A stretch of 50,980 nt of DNA. It comes from an uncultured Clostridia bacterium (GTDB lineage Bacteria; Bacillota; Clostridia; TANB77; CAG-508). The DNA lies in NCBI GenBank assembly GCA_934177795.1, contig CAKPPS010000006.1:1-50980 (forward strand), written 5' to 3'. This document shows, piece after piece, positions 8,379-17,855 of this stretch. The first letter of the stretch is position 1, and each line of letters opens with the position of its first letter. Made by a program: the position numbers and the translations under genes. The notes under the pieces were generated by a model. That model saw only the letters and a program-made list of their open reading frames with translations, searched no databases and was not told where the DNA came from.

Positions 8379-9485
8379 TAATCTAATTGGTAAAATCATA
8401 TATACATAATCGTTATTTTCAACAGATTTTATTAAACATGGAGATATATTACTACCAAATTCAATATATATTTCTTCATCATCTATTGCTTTTAAACTAT
8501 CTAAAAAATATTTAGGATTAAATCCTGCTTCTAAGTTCTTTCCTTCTGTTGATACATATAATTCTTCTTTTGCATCACCAGTTTGATTTGTACACAATAT
8601 AGTTATTTTTCCAATATCTACTTGTACTTTTACAGGATATTTTTTTTCTTTTTCTACTGATGATGATGAAATTAAACTAATTCTTTCAAAACTATTTTGG
8701 ATATTATTCTTATTTACTCTAATTCTAGTTTCCCAATTATTTGGAATTACATTTTTATAATTTAAAAATTCACCATCTAATATTCTCGTAACTATTTTAC
8801 AATTATCCATTTCGAATAATGCTTGATTTTTAGAAACTCCTATTTTTATAGGTTCATAAGAATCATTAATTATTTTATTTAATTCTATTAATGTTTTTCC
8901 TGGTATAACAGCTCTAAAATTATTACTTTGTTTAGTTAGGAATATTGTTCTTAAGGCTAATCTAAAGCCATCTACAGCAACTAAACTTAATTTGTTATTT
9001 TCTATTTCAAATAAACAACCAGTAAAAATAGGTCTACTTTCTTCTGTGCTAACTGCAAAAATAGTTTTTCTTATCATATTTTTTAATAAATTTTGGTCTA
9101 TTTCTATAGAATTTTCTATTTCTATTTTTGGTAATTCTGGAAATTCGTCAGGATTCATTGTTGCTAATTTGTATAAAGAACCTTCACATTCTATTTCTAA
9201 TAAATTATTTGAATTAAGTTCTATTTTTATTTCTGTATCAGGTAATTTTCTTATTATTTCACTAAACATTATTGCATTAACTACTGTACTTCCTTGTTCA
9301 ATTACATTACATTCCATTACATATTCTATACCTATTTCTAAATCATAAGTTGTTAATTTAATTTCATTATCATTTGATTGTATTAATATTCCTTCTAGTA
9401 TAGGCATTGTTGTTTTAGATGCAACACCTTTTACTACGGAATTCAAAGCTTTCATTATTTTATCTTTATAACAAACTATTTTCAT
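8367..9485 (-). CDS. dnaN: DNA polymerase III sliding clamp (beta subunit)
   Basis: Ring-shaped processivity clamp. The 372 residues fit the three-domain clamp fold: the N-terminus MKIVCYKDKIMKALNSVVKG, the SSKTTMPILEGI-like stretch VASKTTMPILEGILI, the middle STEESRPIFTGCLFE and the C-terminal YVYMILPIRLKED, which is the canonical clamp C-terminus (MLPIR). AAGGAGGTACTGCT precedes the ATG. It lies downstream of dnaA with a 323-base spacer rich in DnaA boxes and ends in a strong hairpin. Confidence 0.97.
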   Translation of the reverse strand: MKIVCYKDKIMKALNSVVKGVASKTTMPILEGILIQSNDNEIKLTTYDLEIGIEYVMECNVIEQGSTVVNAIMFSEIIRKLPDTEIKIELNSNNLLEIECEGSLYKLATMNPDEFPELPKIEIENSIEIDQNLLKNMIRKTIFAVSTEESRPIFTGCLFEIENNKLSLVAVDGFRLALRTIFLTKQSNNFRAVIPGKTLIELNKIINDSYEPIKIGVSKNQALFEMDNCKIVTRILDGEFLNYKNVIPNNWETRIRVNKNNIQNSFERISLISSSSVEKEKKYPVKVQVDIGKITILCTNQTGDAKEELYVSTEGKNLEAGFNPKYFLDSLKAIDDEEIYIEFGSNISPCLIKSVENNDYVYMILPIRLKED

Positions 9486-9808
9486 AGCAGTACCTCCTTT
9501 ATAATATATATAATATTTTTAGTAGTAATAGTATTAGGTATTGTGGAAACTGTGGAAAACTATGTTGATAGTTGCAATCCCTAGAAAAATTACTGTTTAT
9601 AAATTAGTGGAAAACTTTATAAGTAATACACAGTTTAAATTTTTAAATGTTAATAACTAAGTTATAAACAGGTTATAAACAATTTTATTAACAGATGTAT
9701 GTGGATAGTCTATTAAGCTTTTCCGTAAGAAGAGATAGAATTGTATTTTTAAAACAAATATTCTAACAAACACAAATTTTAAAAATTTAAACTAAAGTAT
9801 ATATTTAT
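9486..9808. other. Origin region, dnaA-dnaN side: DnaA-box cluster
   Basis: DnaA-box-like nonamers (consensus TTATCCACA) occur at 9542-9550 and 9551-9559 (reverse, TGTGGAAAC and TGTGGAAAA), 9563-9571 (reverse, TGTTGATAG), 9662-9670 and 9673-9681 (TTATAAACA twice, 11 bases apart), 9685-9693 (TTATTAACA) and 9700-9708 (reverse, TGTGGATAG). Together with the cluster upstream of dnaA this gives the bipartite origin known from Bacillota. It also must hold the dnaN promoter. Confidence 0.75.
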
Positions 9809-11155
9809 CTATTGTTTTCCATTTATAATTATATTTTTCACACTATCCACAATTAGTTTTGTATTATTTTTTTCTTTTATTTCTTTTTCTATTTTTTTGC
9901 AAGCATGCATAACTGTAGAGTGGTCTCTTCCACCGAAATCCGTACCAATTTGAGGATAAGACATACTTGCAACTTCTCTACAAAGATACATTGCAATTTG
10001 TCTAGGAAAAGCTATATCATTAGATCTTTTATTACCTGATAGGTCATTTTTATCTATGCTAAAATATTTAGCAACAGTTTCTTTTATAAAATCACAAGAT
10101 ATTACCTTTTCACTTTCATATTTAAATTCGTTTATAATATTTTCAGCTAATTCAATAGTGATAGGACTATGTGTAAGAGAAGCTCTAGCTACAATTTTAT
10201 TAAAAACTCCTTCTAATTCTCTAATGTTTGAATCTATTTTATTTGCAATATTAGATAAAATAAAATCATCAATTAAAACATTTTCATCTTGAGCCTTTTT
10301 TCTTAAAATGGCTAAACGTGTTTCATAATCAGGACAGGCTATATCAGCTAAAAGCCCCCATTCAAATCTTGATTTTAAACGATCTTCTAAAAATTGAATG
10401 TCTCTAGGTGGTTTATCACTTGAAATGATTATTTGTTTTCCATCTTCATATAACGAATTAAAAGTGTGGAAAAATTCTTCTTGAACTCTTTCTTTTCCTG
10501 CAATAAACTGAATGTCGTCAATTAAAAGAACATCAATATTTCTATATTTATTTCTAAAAAATTCATTTTTATTATCTTTTATAGCATTGATTAATTGATT
10601 AGTGAATTTTTCAGAAGTAACATATAGGACATTTTTTTTACTATTATTTTCTATAATTCTATTTCCAATAGCATGCATTAAGTGGGTTTTGCCTAAACCA
10701 ACACCACCATATAAAAATAGTGGATTGTATGATTCACCAGGCGCATTACCTACAGCTAAAGCTGCTGCATGAGCAAAGCGATTGTTATTTCCTACAACAA
10801 AGGTTTCAAAAGTATATTTGGGATTAAGTGTAGATTTATTGTATTCCATATCTGGTGAAGAATTGGAAGAAGTATCTTTTATAATATTTTTATCAGTATT
10901 TTCTTTTGAAATATCAATAACAGAAAAAGTCCAATCTTTATTGGTTATATATCTTAAAGTATTAAAAATTAGGCTTCTATATTTATTTTCTATAAAATCT
11001 TTTTGAAATTCAGAAATAGTTGTAAAAACAATATTATCACGATCAATACTTTTTATTCCTAAAGGCATAATCCAAGTATCATAAGATATTTTTGTTACTT
11101 CGTTTTTCAAAAGTTCTTTTATTTTGGAAACCAGTTCATCTTTATCAATATCCAT
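9809..11155 (-). CDS. dnaA: Chromosomal replication initiator DnaA
   Basis: AAA+ initiator that binds DnaA boxes and melts the origin. The 448 residues contain the N-terminal domain I (Trp in ISYDTWIMPLG), a Ser/Asn-rich linker near residues 85-105, Walker A GGVGLGKTHLMHAIGN, Walker B VLLIDDIQF, and the DNA-binding signature DFGGRDHSTVMHACKKI. The ribosome site GAAAGGATGATATAA precedes the ATG. It is flanked by DnaA-box clusters on both sides and is divergent from rpmH, which fixes the origin here. Confidence 0.98.
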   Translation of the reverse strand: MDIDKDELVSKIKELLKNEVTKISYDTWIMPLGIKSIDRDNIVFTTISEFQKDFIENKYRSLIFNTLRYITNKDWTFSVIDISKENTDKNIIKDTSSNSSPDMEYNKSTLNPKYTFETFVVGNNNRFAHAAALAVGNAPGESYNPLFLYGGVGLGKTHLMHAIGNRIIENNSKKNVLYVTSEKFTNQLINAIKDNKNEFFRNKYRNIDVLLIDDIQFIAGKERVQEEFFHTFNSLYEDGKQIIISSDKPPRDIQFLEDRLKSRFEWGLLADIACPDYETRLAILRKKAQDENVLIDDFILSNIANKIDSNIRELEGVFNKIVARASLTHSPITIELAENIINEFKYESEKVISCDFIKETVAKYFSIDKNDLSGNKRSNDIAFPRQIAMYLCREVASMSYPQIGTDFGGRDHSTVMHACKKIEKEIKEKNNTKLIVDSVKNIIINGKQ

Positions 11156-11400
11156 TTATATCATCCTTTCATAAAAGTTATCCACAAAATTATCCACAAT
11201 TGTTGATAAAGTTGTAATATTCTTGTAAAAAAATAAAAATCTTTAGCGAACAAAAATTTAAGGTTTTTCAACAAAAAATTAATATTTTTTATACTTTAAT
11301 ATGATAACAAATTAATAATAAATAAGTCAATATAATTGTGGAAAATTTTTTAAAATTGTGGAAAACATGAAAAAAAACTGTGGAAAACTATCAAATTTTA
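11156..11400. other. Origin region upstream of dnaA: DnaA-box cluster
   Basis: Two perfect DnaA boxes TTATCCACA lie at 11178-11186 and 11190-11198, followed by a reverse near-box TGTTGATAA at 11201-11209. Three reverse boxes TGTGGAAAA lie at 11337-11345, 11357-11365 and 11379-11387, spaced 20 and 22 bases, roughly two helical turns. Between and after them the DNA is nearly pure A and T, suitable for unwinding. The first pair overlaps the region where dnaA transcription should begin, which fits autoregulation. Confidence 0.85.
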
Positions 11401-11511
11401 CAAAAATATTACAAAAAATAGAGAGAAAAAGTAAAAAAATTTTTGAAATATTAATTTTTTATAGTGGTAGAGTGAGAATTAAAGCTTTTTTATTAAAATA
11501 TTGAAAATATC

Positions 11512-11541
11512 TTGACAATGAAAGTTTTTATGGGGTATAAT
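11512..11541 (+). promoter_or_regulatory. Promoter of the rpmH-rnpA operon
   Basis: TTGACA at 11512-11517 and TATAAT at 11536-11541 are separated by 18 bases and point toward rpmH, about 75 bases before its ATG. Both hexamers are perfect consensus. Confidence 0.8.
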
Positions 11542-11617
11542 TGGTATGCTTATTTTATAATAGCAATAATTTCCTTAAAGGAATTTAAATATATAAAAAC
11601 AATAGGAGGTGCCAAAT

Positions 11618-11752
11618 ATGAAAAGAACATTTCAACCAAAAACAAGACAAAGAAGTAGAGAACATGGATTTATGAAAAGAATGAAAACTAGAGCAGGACA
11701 AAATATATTAAAAGCAAGAAGAGCTAAAGGTAGAAAAAAATTAAGTGCATAA
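11618..11752 (+). CDS. rpmH: Ribosomal protein L34
   Basis: A 44-residue basic protein of the large ribosomal subunit. It begins MKRTFQPKTRQRSREHGF and ends KARRAKGRKKLSA, the full L34 pattern. AGGAGGTGCCAAAT precedes the ATG. It heads the rightward origin operon and is followed by a GC-rich hairpin before rnpA. Confidence 0.97.
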   Translation: MKRTFQPKTRQRSREHGFMKRMKTRAGQNILKARRAKGRKKLSA

Positions 11753-11775
11753 TTAATATATTTGCTAATTTATTA

Positions 11776-11800
11776 AAAAGGCCGCAAAAGCGAGCCTTTT
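11776..11800 (+). terminator. Hairpin between rpmH and rnpA
   Basis: AAAAGGC CGC AAAA GCG A GCCTTTT folds into a 10-bp stem with one bulged A. It is followed by AAAAATAAAT and not a U-run, so it may be an attenuator, processing or stability element that lets L34 be made in excess of RnpA rather than a full terminator. Confidence 0.6.
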
Positions 11801-11865
11801 AAAAATAAATAAAATTCAATTTTTAAAAATTAGTATAAAAAACGTCCCGCTAAGAGGGGAAAAAC

Positions 11866-12228
11866 ATGAAAAAAACAGAAATGTTAAAAAAAAATTATGA
11901 ATTTAAATATGTATTAAATAAGGGAAAATATTATAGTGGAGAGAACATAGAAGCTTTTATAAAAAAAAATAACAACAGTAAAAACTATCTTGGTATTGCC
12001 ATAAGTTCAAAAGCTGGAAAAGCTATACAGAGAAACCGATTAAAAAGATTAATAAGAGAAAATTATTCTCTTATAGAAAGTAACATAAAACCAGGATATA
12101 GTATTATTTTTTTGATAAAAAAACAAAAAAATATAAAAAATATTTATTATTCTGATATAAAATCAGATGTAAAAAAAATAGTAGTAAGAGCTAAAATGTT
12201 ACATGGAAATGAAAAAAATATTGATTAA
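11866..12228 (+). CDS. rnpA: Ribonuclease P protein component
   Basis: Protein cofactor of RNase P, which matures tRNA 5' ends. The 120 residues start MKKTEMLKKNYEFKYVLNKG, and the RNA-binding signature reads KAGKAIQRNRLKRLIREN (consensus RNxxKRxxRE). It uses a CGA codon for the first Arg of RNRLKR (about 12036), showing that CGA is a sense codon here. AGAGGGG lies before the ATG. The end overlaps yidD. Confidence 0.96.
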   Translation: MKKTEMLKKNYEFKYVLNKGKYYSGENIEAFIKKNNNSKNYLGIAISSKAGKAIQRNRLKRLIRENYSLIESNIKPGYSIIFLIKKQKNIKNIYYSDIKSDVKKIVVRAKMLHGNEKNID

Positions 12229-12427
12229 AATAATAAGATTTTACAAAAAAAATATTTCAATATGGATGACATCTAAAAATATAAGATGTAAATATTATCC
12301 TACATGCTCAGAATATGCAAAACAAGCGATAAGCAAATATGGATGTATAAAAGGGTGTTTATTATCTTTAAAAAGATTTGTAAAGTGTAATCCTTTCTCA
12401 AAAGGAGGATATGATCCATTAAAATAA
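12203..12427 (+). CDS. yidD: Membrane protein insertion efficiency factor YidD
   Basis: A 74-residue small protein that promotes YidC-dependent insertion. The family core is KYYPTCSEYAKQAISKYG followed by CNPFSKGGYDPLK, with the three conserved cysteines. The start could be 12203 or the ATG two codons on at 12209 (MKKILIKIIRFYKK); no clear ribosome site distinguishes them, as expected for a gene that overlaps rnpA by 26 bases and is probably coupled to it. Confidence 0.95.
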   Translation: MEMKKILIKIIRFYKKNISIWMTSKNIRCKYYPTCSEYAKQAISKYGCIKGCLLSLKRFVKCNPFSKGGYDPLK

Positions 12428-12458
12428 TAAATTCATAAAAACTAGGAGGAAAACAAAA

Positions 12459-13355
12459 ATGTTTCAATTTTTTGCAAATATTTTTGGTTATTTATTAGAA
12501 TTTATCTATAATTTTACAAATAACTATGGCTTAGCAATAATATTTTTTACTATTTTTATAAAAATAGTATTTATTCCCTTTTCAATTAAGCAACAAAGAA
12601 CGATGAAAAAATCGGCTAAAATGCAAGAAAAGATGAAAGTAATTCAATTTAAGTATAAGAATGATCCAGAGGCAATGAATAGAGAAATTATGGAATTGTA
12701 CAAAAAAGAAAAAATGAGTCCATTCAGTGGATGTTTAACATCTATAATGCAAATCATTTTACTATTTTCAATTTTCTATTTAGTAAGATCACCATTAACA
12801 TATATGCAAAAAATGCCTGCTGAAAATATGAATAATTATATTAAACAATTACAGGAAAGCGGTAAATCCGTAAGCCAAAACTATCCAGAGATAGATATTA
12901 TTAGGGAATATAATTTTTTGAAAGAAAAAAATGTTGAAGATAAGGAATTAGACAAAGCTAATCTTCAGATGAATTTTTTAGGATTAGATTTAAGTAAAGT
13001 TCCTCAACAAAATATGTCTGATATTACAGTATATATAATACCTATATTGTATATATTATCTTCATTTGTATCAATCAAATTAACAACTTCAATGCAACAA
13101 CAAAATAATAAAAAAGATGAAAAAGAACCAATAAAAGATGAAAAAGGAACAGAATTAGTACCTACAGAAGAAAAAGATGAAATGGATGCTGTTATGGAAA
13201 CAAATAAAATGATGTCTTGGTTTATGCCATTAATGTCGGTTTCTGTAGCAATAATTGCCCCATTGGGATTGGCGTTATATTGGTTAATAAATAATTTATT
13301 AATGATTGCAGAAAGATTAATTTTAAATAAAGTAATAAAAACCGAGGAGGAATAG
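12459..13355 (+). CDS. yidC: Membrane protein insertase YidC/SpoIIIJ
   Basis: Inserts proteins into the cytoplasmic membrane with or without Sec. The 298 residues have a first membrane segment near 20-42, the conserved hydrophilic-groove region (KQQRTMKKSAKMQEKMK), a helix with PFSGCLTSIMQIILLF around 88-110, and two C-terminal membrane segments (about 185-205 and 247-280). A charged loop of Lys/Glu/Asp around 208-240 is longer than in the short B. subtilis form. No lipobox signal peptide is obvious. AGGAGGAAAACAAAA precedes the ATG. It sits between yidD and jag as usual. Confidence 0.95.
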   Translation: MFQFFANIFGYLLEFIYNFTNNYGLAIIFFTIFIKIVFIPFSIKQQRTMKKSAKMQEKMKVIQFKYKNDPEAMNREIMELYKKEKMSPFSGCLTSIMQIILLFSIFYLVRSPLTYMQKMPAENMNNYIKQLQESGKSVSQNYPEIDIIREYNFLKEKNVEDKELDKANLQMNFLGLDLSKVPQQNMSDITVYIIPILYILSSFVSIKLTTSMQQQNNKKDEKEPIKDEKGTELVPTEEKDEMDAVMETNKMMSWFMPLMSVSVAIIAPLGLALYWLINNLLMIAERLILNKVIKTEEE

Positions 13356-13360
13356 GACTT

Positions 13361-14056
13361 ATGAGTAAAACAATTATTACAGAAGGAAAAACAACAAATG
13401 AAGCAATAGAAAAAGGATTGAAAGAATTAAGGGTTTCTAAAGATAAAGTAGAAATAAAAGTATTAGAACAAGAAGAAAAAAGAAGTTTTTTTAGTATATT
13501 AACACCTAGAGTAGTAAAAGTAGAAATGACATTAAAAGAAGATATAGATAAAAAAGCCGAAGTAAAAGTAAAAAAAGAAGTAGAATTAACAGAACAAGAA
13601 ATACAAAAAGCAGAAGAAAATTTAAATAATTTTATGAATGAATTATTAGTACAATTACCAGAGAATACTAAATTTAAGGTATATAATGATAAAAAAGTAA
13701 TTTATGTAGAAATTTCAAATTCAAATTTAGGATTTTTGATAGGATATAGAGGAGAAACATTATATTCATTACAAAATATCTTATCTTCAATTGCAAGCAG
13801 AGGAATTGAAAAGAGAATTAGAGTTATACTAGATATAGAAGGATATAAAGCAAAAAGAGAAAAAACATTAGAAGAATTAGCAGAAAAAGTAGCAAAAACA
13901 GTAATGAAAACAAAGAAACCAATAAAATTAGAGCCAATGCAAGCGTATGAAAGAAAAATAATTCATAGTAAATTACAAAATAACAACAGAATAAAAACAG
14001 AAAGTGTAGGGGAAGAGCCTAATAGAAGAATAATAATTTCATTAAAAAAATATTAA
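13361..14056 (+). CDS. jag: RNA-binding protein Jag/KhpB
   Basis: KhpB-type RNA-binding protein acting with KhpA in post-transcriptional control of envelope growth. The N-terminal Jag_N domain (about 1-55) starts with the characteristic ITEGKTTNEAIEKGLKEL; the KH domain contains SNSNLGFLIGYRGETLYSLQ (GxxG as GYRG); the C-terminal R3H part reads MQAYERKIIHSKLQ. The start is 5 bases after the yidC stop, with AGGAGG inside the end of yidC. A hairpin terminator follows. Confidence 0.95.
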   Translation: MSKTIITEGKTTNEAIEKGLKELRVSKDKVEIKVLEQEEKRSFFSILTPRVVKVEMTLKEDIDKKAEVKVKKEVELTEQEIQKAEENLNNFMNELLVQLPENTKFKVYNDKKVIYVEISNSNLGFLIGYRGETLYSLQNILSSIASRGIEKRIRVILDIEGYKAKREKTLEELAEKVAKTVMKTKKPIKLEPMQAYERKIIHSKLQNNNRIKTESVGEEPNRRIIISLKKY

Positions 14057-14062
14057 AATTTG

Positions 14063-14120
14063 AGGTCAAAGATCAGATTTTACAACGTAAGTTAGTAAAA
14101 AGATTTTGGCCTATTTTTTT
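14063..14120 (+). terminator. Terminator after jag
   Basis: AGGTCAAA at 14063-14070 pairs with TTTGGCCT at 14105-14112 (one G-U pair), with extra pairing in the loop, followed by ATTTTTTTAT. This closes the rpmH-jag transcript; mnmE then needs its own promoter. Confidence 0.6.
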
Positions 14121-14206
14121 ATCTAAAAAGTAAAAAAATAATAAAATAACTATTTTAAAAAGTAACATAATATGATAAAATAAAAAACAAAAAAGAGGTG
14201 ATTAAA

Positions 14207-15578
14207 ATGAAGACAATAGCTTCAATATCTACGGCACCACGGAATTGGTGGAATTGGGATAATAAGAATGAGTGGAAAAAATTGTTTTGAAATATTAGAT
14301 AAAATCTTTATTCCAAAGAATAAAGAAAAAATTGAAAATATAAAAGGATATACTATAAAATATGGAAATATAGTAGAAGAAAATAATATTATTGATGAAG
14401 TATTAGTTTCATATTTTAAAGAACCAAAAAGTTATACTACAGAAAATATGTGTGAAATTAATTCACATGGAGGGAATATAATTGTCAAAAAAATTCTAGA
14501 ATTATGCTTAAAAAATGGTGCTGAATTGGCTGAACCAGGGGAATTTACTAAAAAAGCTTTCTTAAATGGCAGGATTGATTTAACTCAAGCAGAGTCTGTA
14601 ATTGATTTAATTAATGCAAAAAGTGAAAAAGAAATGAAAGCTGGAATAAAGCAATTAGAAGGAGAGTTATCAGCTGAAATAGGTAAAATAAAAAAAGAAA
14701 TAATGGATGTAATGATAGGGATAGAAGTATCTATTGATTATCCTGAATATGATGTAGAAGAAGTTACTAATAATCAAATTTTAAATATGCTGAATAATGT
14801 AGAAGAAGAATTAACTAAATTAGAAAAAAGTTTTGATAATGGAAAAATTATTAAAGAAGGCATAAAAACTGTAATTATAGGAAAACCAAATGCAGGAAAA
14901 TCATCTTTGCTAAACAGAATATTGAAGGAAGAAAGGGCTATTGTTACGGAATATGAGGGTACAACAAGAGATACTATAGAAGAATTTGTAACTATTAATG
15001 GTATACCATTAAAAATAATAGATACAGCTGGAATAAGAAATGCAACAGACGAGGTTGAAAAAATAGGTATAAATAAATCAAGGGAAATGGCTAATGAAGC
15101 TGATTTGGTCATAGCAATTATTGATTCATCAAAAGAATTATCAAAAGAAGATGAAGAGATTTTAAATTTTATAAAAAATAAAAAAAGTATAATTATTTTA
15201 AATAAAATCGATTTAAAACAAGTAATAACCAAAGAAGATAAGAGATTAAATGATGCTACAAGCAATATTATAGAAATTTCAGCATTAAATAATATAGGAA
15301 TCGAGAGCTTATATGATAAAATAACAAAATTATTTGAGTTAAATGAAATAAACTTAGACAATAATTGTGTAATAACAAATATAAGACATAAAAATCTAAT
15401 TGATGAAGCATTAAAAAATGTGAAGGAAACTAAAAAAGCAATAAAAGAAAAAATGCCTTTAGATATTACTTCTGTATATATAAAAGAAATATTGGAAAAT
15501 TTAGGAAGTATTACAGGGGAATTTGTAACAGAAGATATAATAAATAAAATTTTTGAAAAGTTTTGTCTAGGAAAATAG
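14207..15578 (+). CDS. mnmE: tRNA modification GTPase MnmE, +1 frameshift at codon 12
   Basis: GTPase that with MnmG installs the cmnm5 group on wobble uridine 34 of tRNAs. The frame beginning at the ATG at 14207 (MKTIASISTAP) hits CGG at 14240-14242 and would stop at TGA 14288-14290. Dropping C14240 restores the MnmE motif TAPGIGGIGIIRMSG and the frame runs to 15578, 456 residues, the normal length. The G domain has GKPNAGKSS, DTAG and NKID, and the protein ends CLGK with the catalytic Cys. AGAGGTGATTAAA lies before the ATG. Apart from this one base nothing is damaged, so a functional gene decoded by +1 frameshifting is the best reading; a sequencing error is the alternative. Confidence 0.95.
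14240..14243 (+). other. CGGA +1 frameshift site in mnmE
   Basis: Zero-frame codons are CCA CGG AAT; the coding continuation is CCA, then GGA ATT. The glycine lies in the conserved APG segment of MnmE. Preceding codon CCA cannot re-pair well on CAC, so simple P-site slippage is unlikely. Confidence 0.85.
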
Positions 15579-15973
15579 ATGTAAAAATAAGAGATGAGAA
15601 TCAAAAATAAAACAATTTCAAACGTTAAACGATAAATTACATAGATAAAAATAAAAAACGCTTAAAATTTAAAATAAAGCCAAGAAAAACAACAAGAAAT
15701 ATAATAAGAAAAATACAAAAAGAGAAGTGATATAAAAAGTAAACAAGAAAAGGTAATTTTTTGAATAGGCTTCCAAGTATTGGTAAATAAAGGATGCAGT
15801 ACTCTTAAAACATAAAAAATAAACATTATGTTAAATACGAACAATACACAAAAACTGTTGCATTTGCAACACTTGACTAGGAAGTGAAATGTTACCCTAT
15901 AGGGAATGTATAAAAAATATATGAAAATAAACACGACTTTCTGTTTCACACGGAAGGGAAAAGGAGAAATAAA
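15579..15973. other. mnmE-mnmG intergenic region with an inverted repeat
   Basis: No gene is evident in these 395 bases. An inverted repeat TGTTGCA TT TGCAACA lies at 15856-15871 and could be an operator or small hairpin; TTGACT follows at 15873-15878. The sequence TGTTTCAC at 15944-15951 resembles half of a ParB parS site but the other half does not fit. The mnmG ribosome site AAGGAGAAATAAA ends at 15973. Confidence 0.5.
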
Positions 15974-17855
15974 ATGGATTATAATGCAGGAAAATATGAT
16001 GTAGCAGTTATTGGAGCTGGACATGCTGGTTGTGAAGCAGCGCTGGCTGCTGCAAGATTAGGAATGAAAACTTTAATTTTTTCAATAAGCTTAGAAGCTA
16101 TAGCAAATATGCCATGTAATCCTCATATAGGAGGAAGTTCAAAAGGGCATTTAGTTCGAGAAATCGATGCTTTAGGACGGAGAAATGGGAAAAAATATAG
16201 ACAAGACTATGATACAAATAAAAATGTTAAACACCTCTAAAGGACCAGCGGTGTATTCATTAAGAGCTCAGGCGGACAGAAAAAAATATCAAGCAGAAAT
16301 GAAACATACTTTGGAAAAACAAGAAAACTTAGAAGTAAAACAGGGAGAAATTGTTGATATTATAGTTGAAAATGGTAAAGTAAAAGCTGTAAAAACAGAT
16401 GTTGGAGCTATATATGAAGTAAAAACTATTGTAGTTGCAACCGGAACATACTTGAAAAGTAAAATATATATTGGAGAATATTCAAAAGAAAGTGGACCTG
16501 ATGGTGTATCTGCGGCCAATAAACTTTCAGAATCTTTAAAAAAATTAGGAATAAAATTAGTAAGGTTTAAAACAGGGACACCGGCAAGGATTAATAGAAG
16601 AAGTATAGACTTTAGTAAGATGGAAATACAAAGAGGTGATAATAATATAGAAGCATTTTCGTTTGAAAATGAACCTAAAAATTTTGAACAAGTAGATTGT
16701 TATTTAACATATACAAATGAAAAGACCCATGAGATAATAAAAGAAAATCTTTATAGATCCCCTTTATATGCTGGAAAAATAGAAGGGACAGGACCTAGAT
16801 ATTGTCCTTCAATAGAAGATAAAGTAGTAAGATTTAGCGATAAACCGAGACATCAAGCTTTTGTTGAGCCTGTAGGACTTGATACGGAAGAAATGTATAT
16901 ACAAGGAATGAGTTCATCATTACCAGAAGATGTTCAAATTGCATTTTATAAAACTATTCCTGGATTGGAAAATGCAGAATTTACAAGACCTGCCTATGCA
17001 ATAGAATATGATTGTATAGACCCATCAAATTTAAAGCTTTCGCTAGAATACAAAGGGATTGATGGATTATTTATGGCAGGGCAAACAAATGGAACATCAG
17101 GCTATGAAGAAGCTGCTGCACAGGGATTAATAGCAGGAATCAATGCTGCTCAAAAAATAAAAGGTAATTCACCTATCATATTAGACAGATCTCAAGGATA
17201 TATAGGAGTATTAATAGATGATATTGTTACTAAAGGAACAAATGAGCCATACAGAATGATGACATCTAGAGCAGAATATAGATTATTGTTAAGGCAAGAT
17301 AATGCAGATTTAAGGCTAACGCCAATAGGACATGATGTTGGATTAATCTCAGATGAAAGATATAATAAATTTTTAAATAAAAGAGAAAATATAGAAAAAG
17401 AGATTAATAGATTAAAAAAATTAACAGTAAAACCTACTGGAAAAGTGAATGAAATATTAAGAAAAAATAACACATCAGTATTAACAACAGGCACAAAAAT
17501 GGCAGAACTCTTAAAAAGACCAGAAATTAAGTATGAAGATTTAGCAGAAATTGATGATGAAAGACCAGAACTTTCATTACAAGAGAAAGAAGAAGTAGAA
17601 ATTCAGATAAAATATGAAGGATATATAAAATTACAAGAGGCACAAGTAGAAAAATTTAAAAAATTAGAAGAAAAAATATTACCAGAAGAAATTGATTATG
17701 AAGAAATTAAAGGAATTAGTTTAGAAGGAAGACAAAAATTAAATAAATTTAAACCACATTCAATAGGACAAGCCTCTAGAATATCAGGAGTTTCACCATC
17801 TGACATCTCAGTTTTGGTAATATATTTGCAACAAATAAAGAAAGAGGAAAAATAA
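15974..17855 (+). CDS. mnmG: tRNA uridine-5-carboxymethylaminomethyl synthase MnmG, +1 frameshift at codon 69
   Basis: FAD enzyme that partners MnmE in wobble-uridine modification. The N-terminus shows the dinucleotide-binding VIGAGHAGCEAALAAARLG and NMPCNPHIGGSSKGHLVREIDALG. The zero frame then meets CGG at 16178-16180 and stops after 20 more codons. Removing C16178 gives ALGGEMGKNIDKTMIQIKM, exactly the family motif, and the frame runs to 17855, 626 residues, the usual length. Later landmarks include PARINRRSIDFS, GPRYCPSIEDK and the C-terminal SRISGVSPSDISVLVIYL. rsmG starts at the next base after the stop. One extra C is the only defect. Confidence 0.95.
16178..16181 (+). other. CGGA +1 frameshift site in mnmG
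   Basis: Zero-frame codons are GGA CGG AGA; the coding continuation is GGA, then GGA GAA. The inserted-C glycine is the second Gly of the conserved ALGGEMG motif. Confidence 0.85.

Noticed and set aside
15944..15959. parS site upstream of mnmG (TGTTTCAC half-site)
   Set aside because: The second half has four mismatches to the palindromic consensus; too weak to call.
15662..16024. 120-codon minus-strand frame over the mnmG start
   Set aside because: It overlaps the well-supported mnmG N-terminus, has no ribosome site and no recognisable family.
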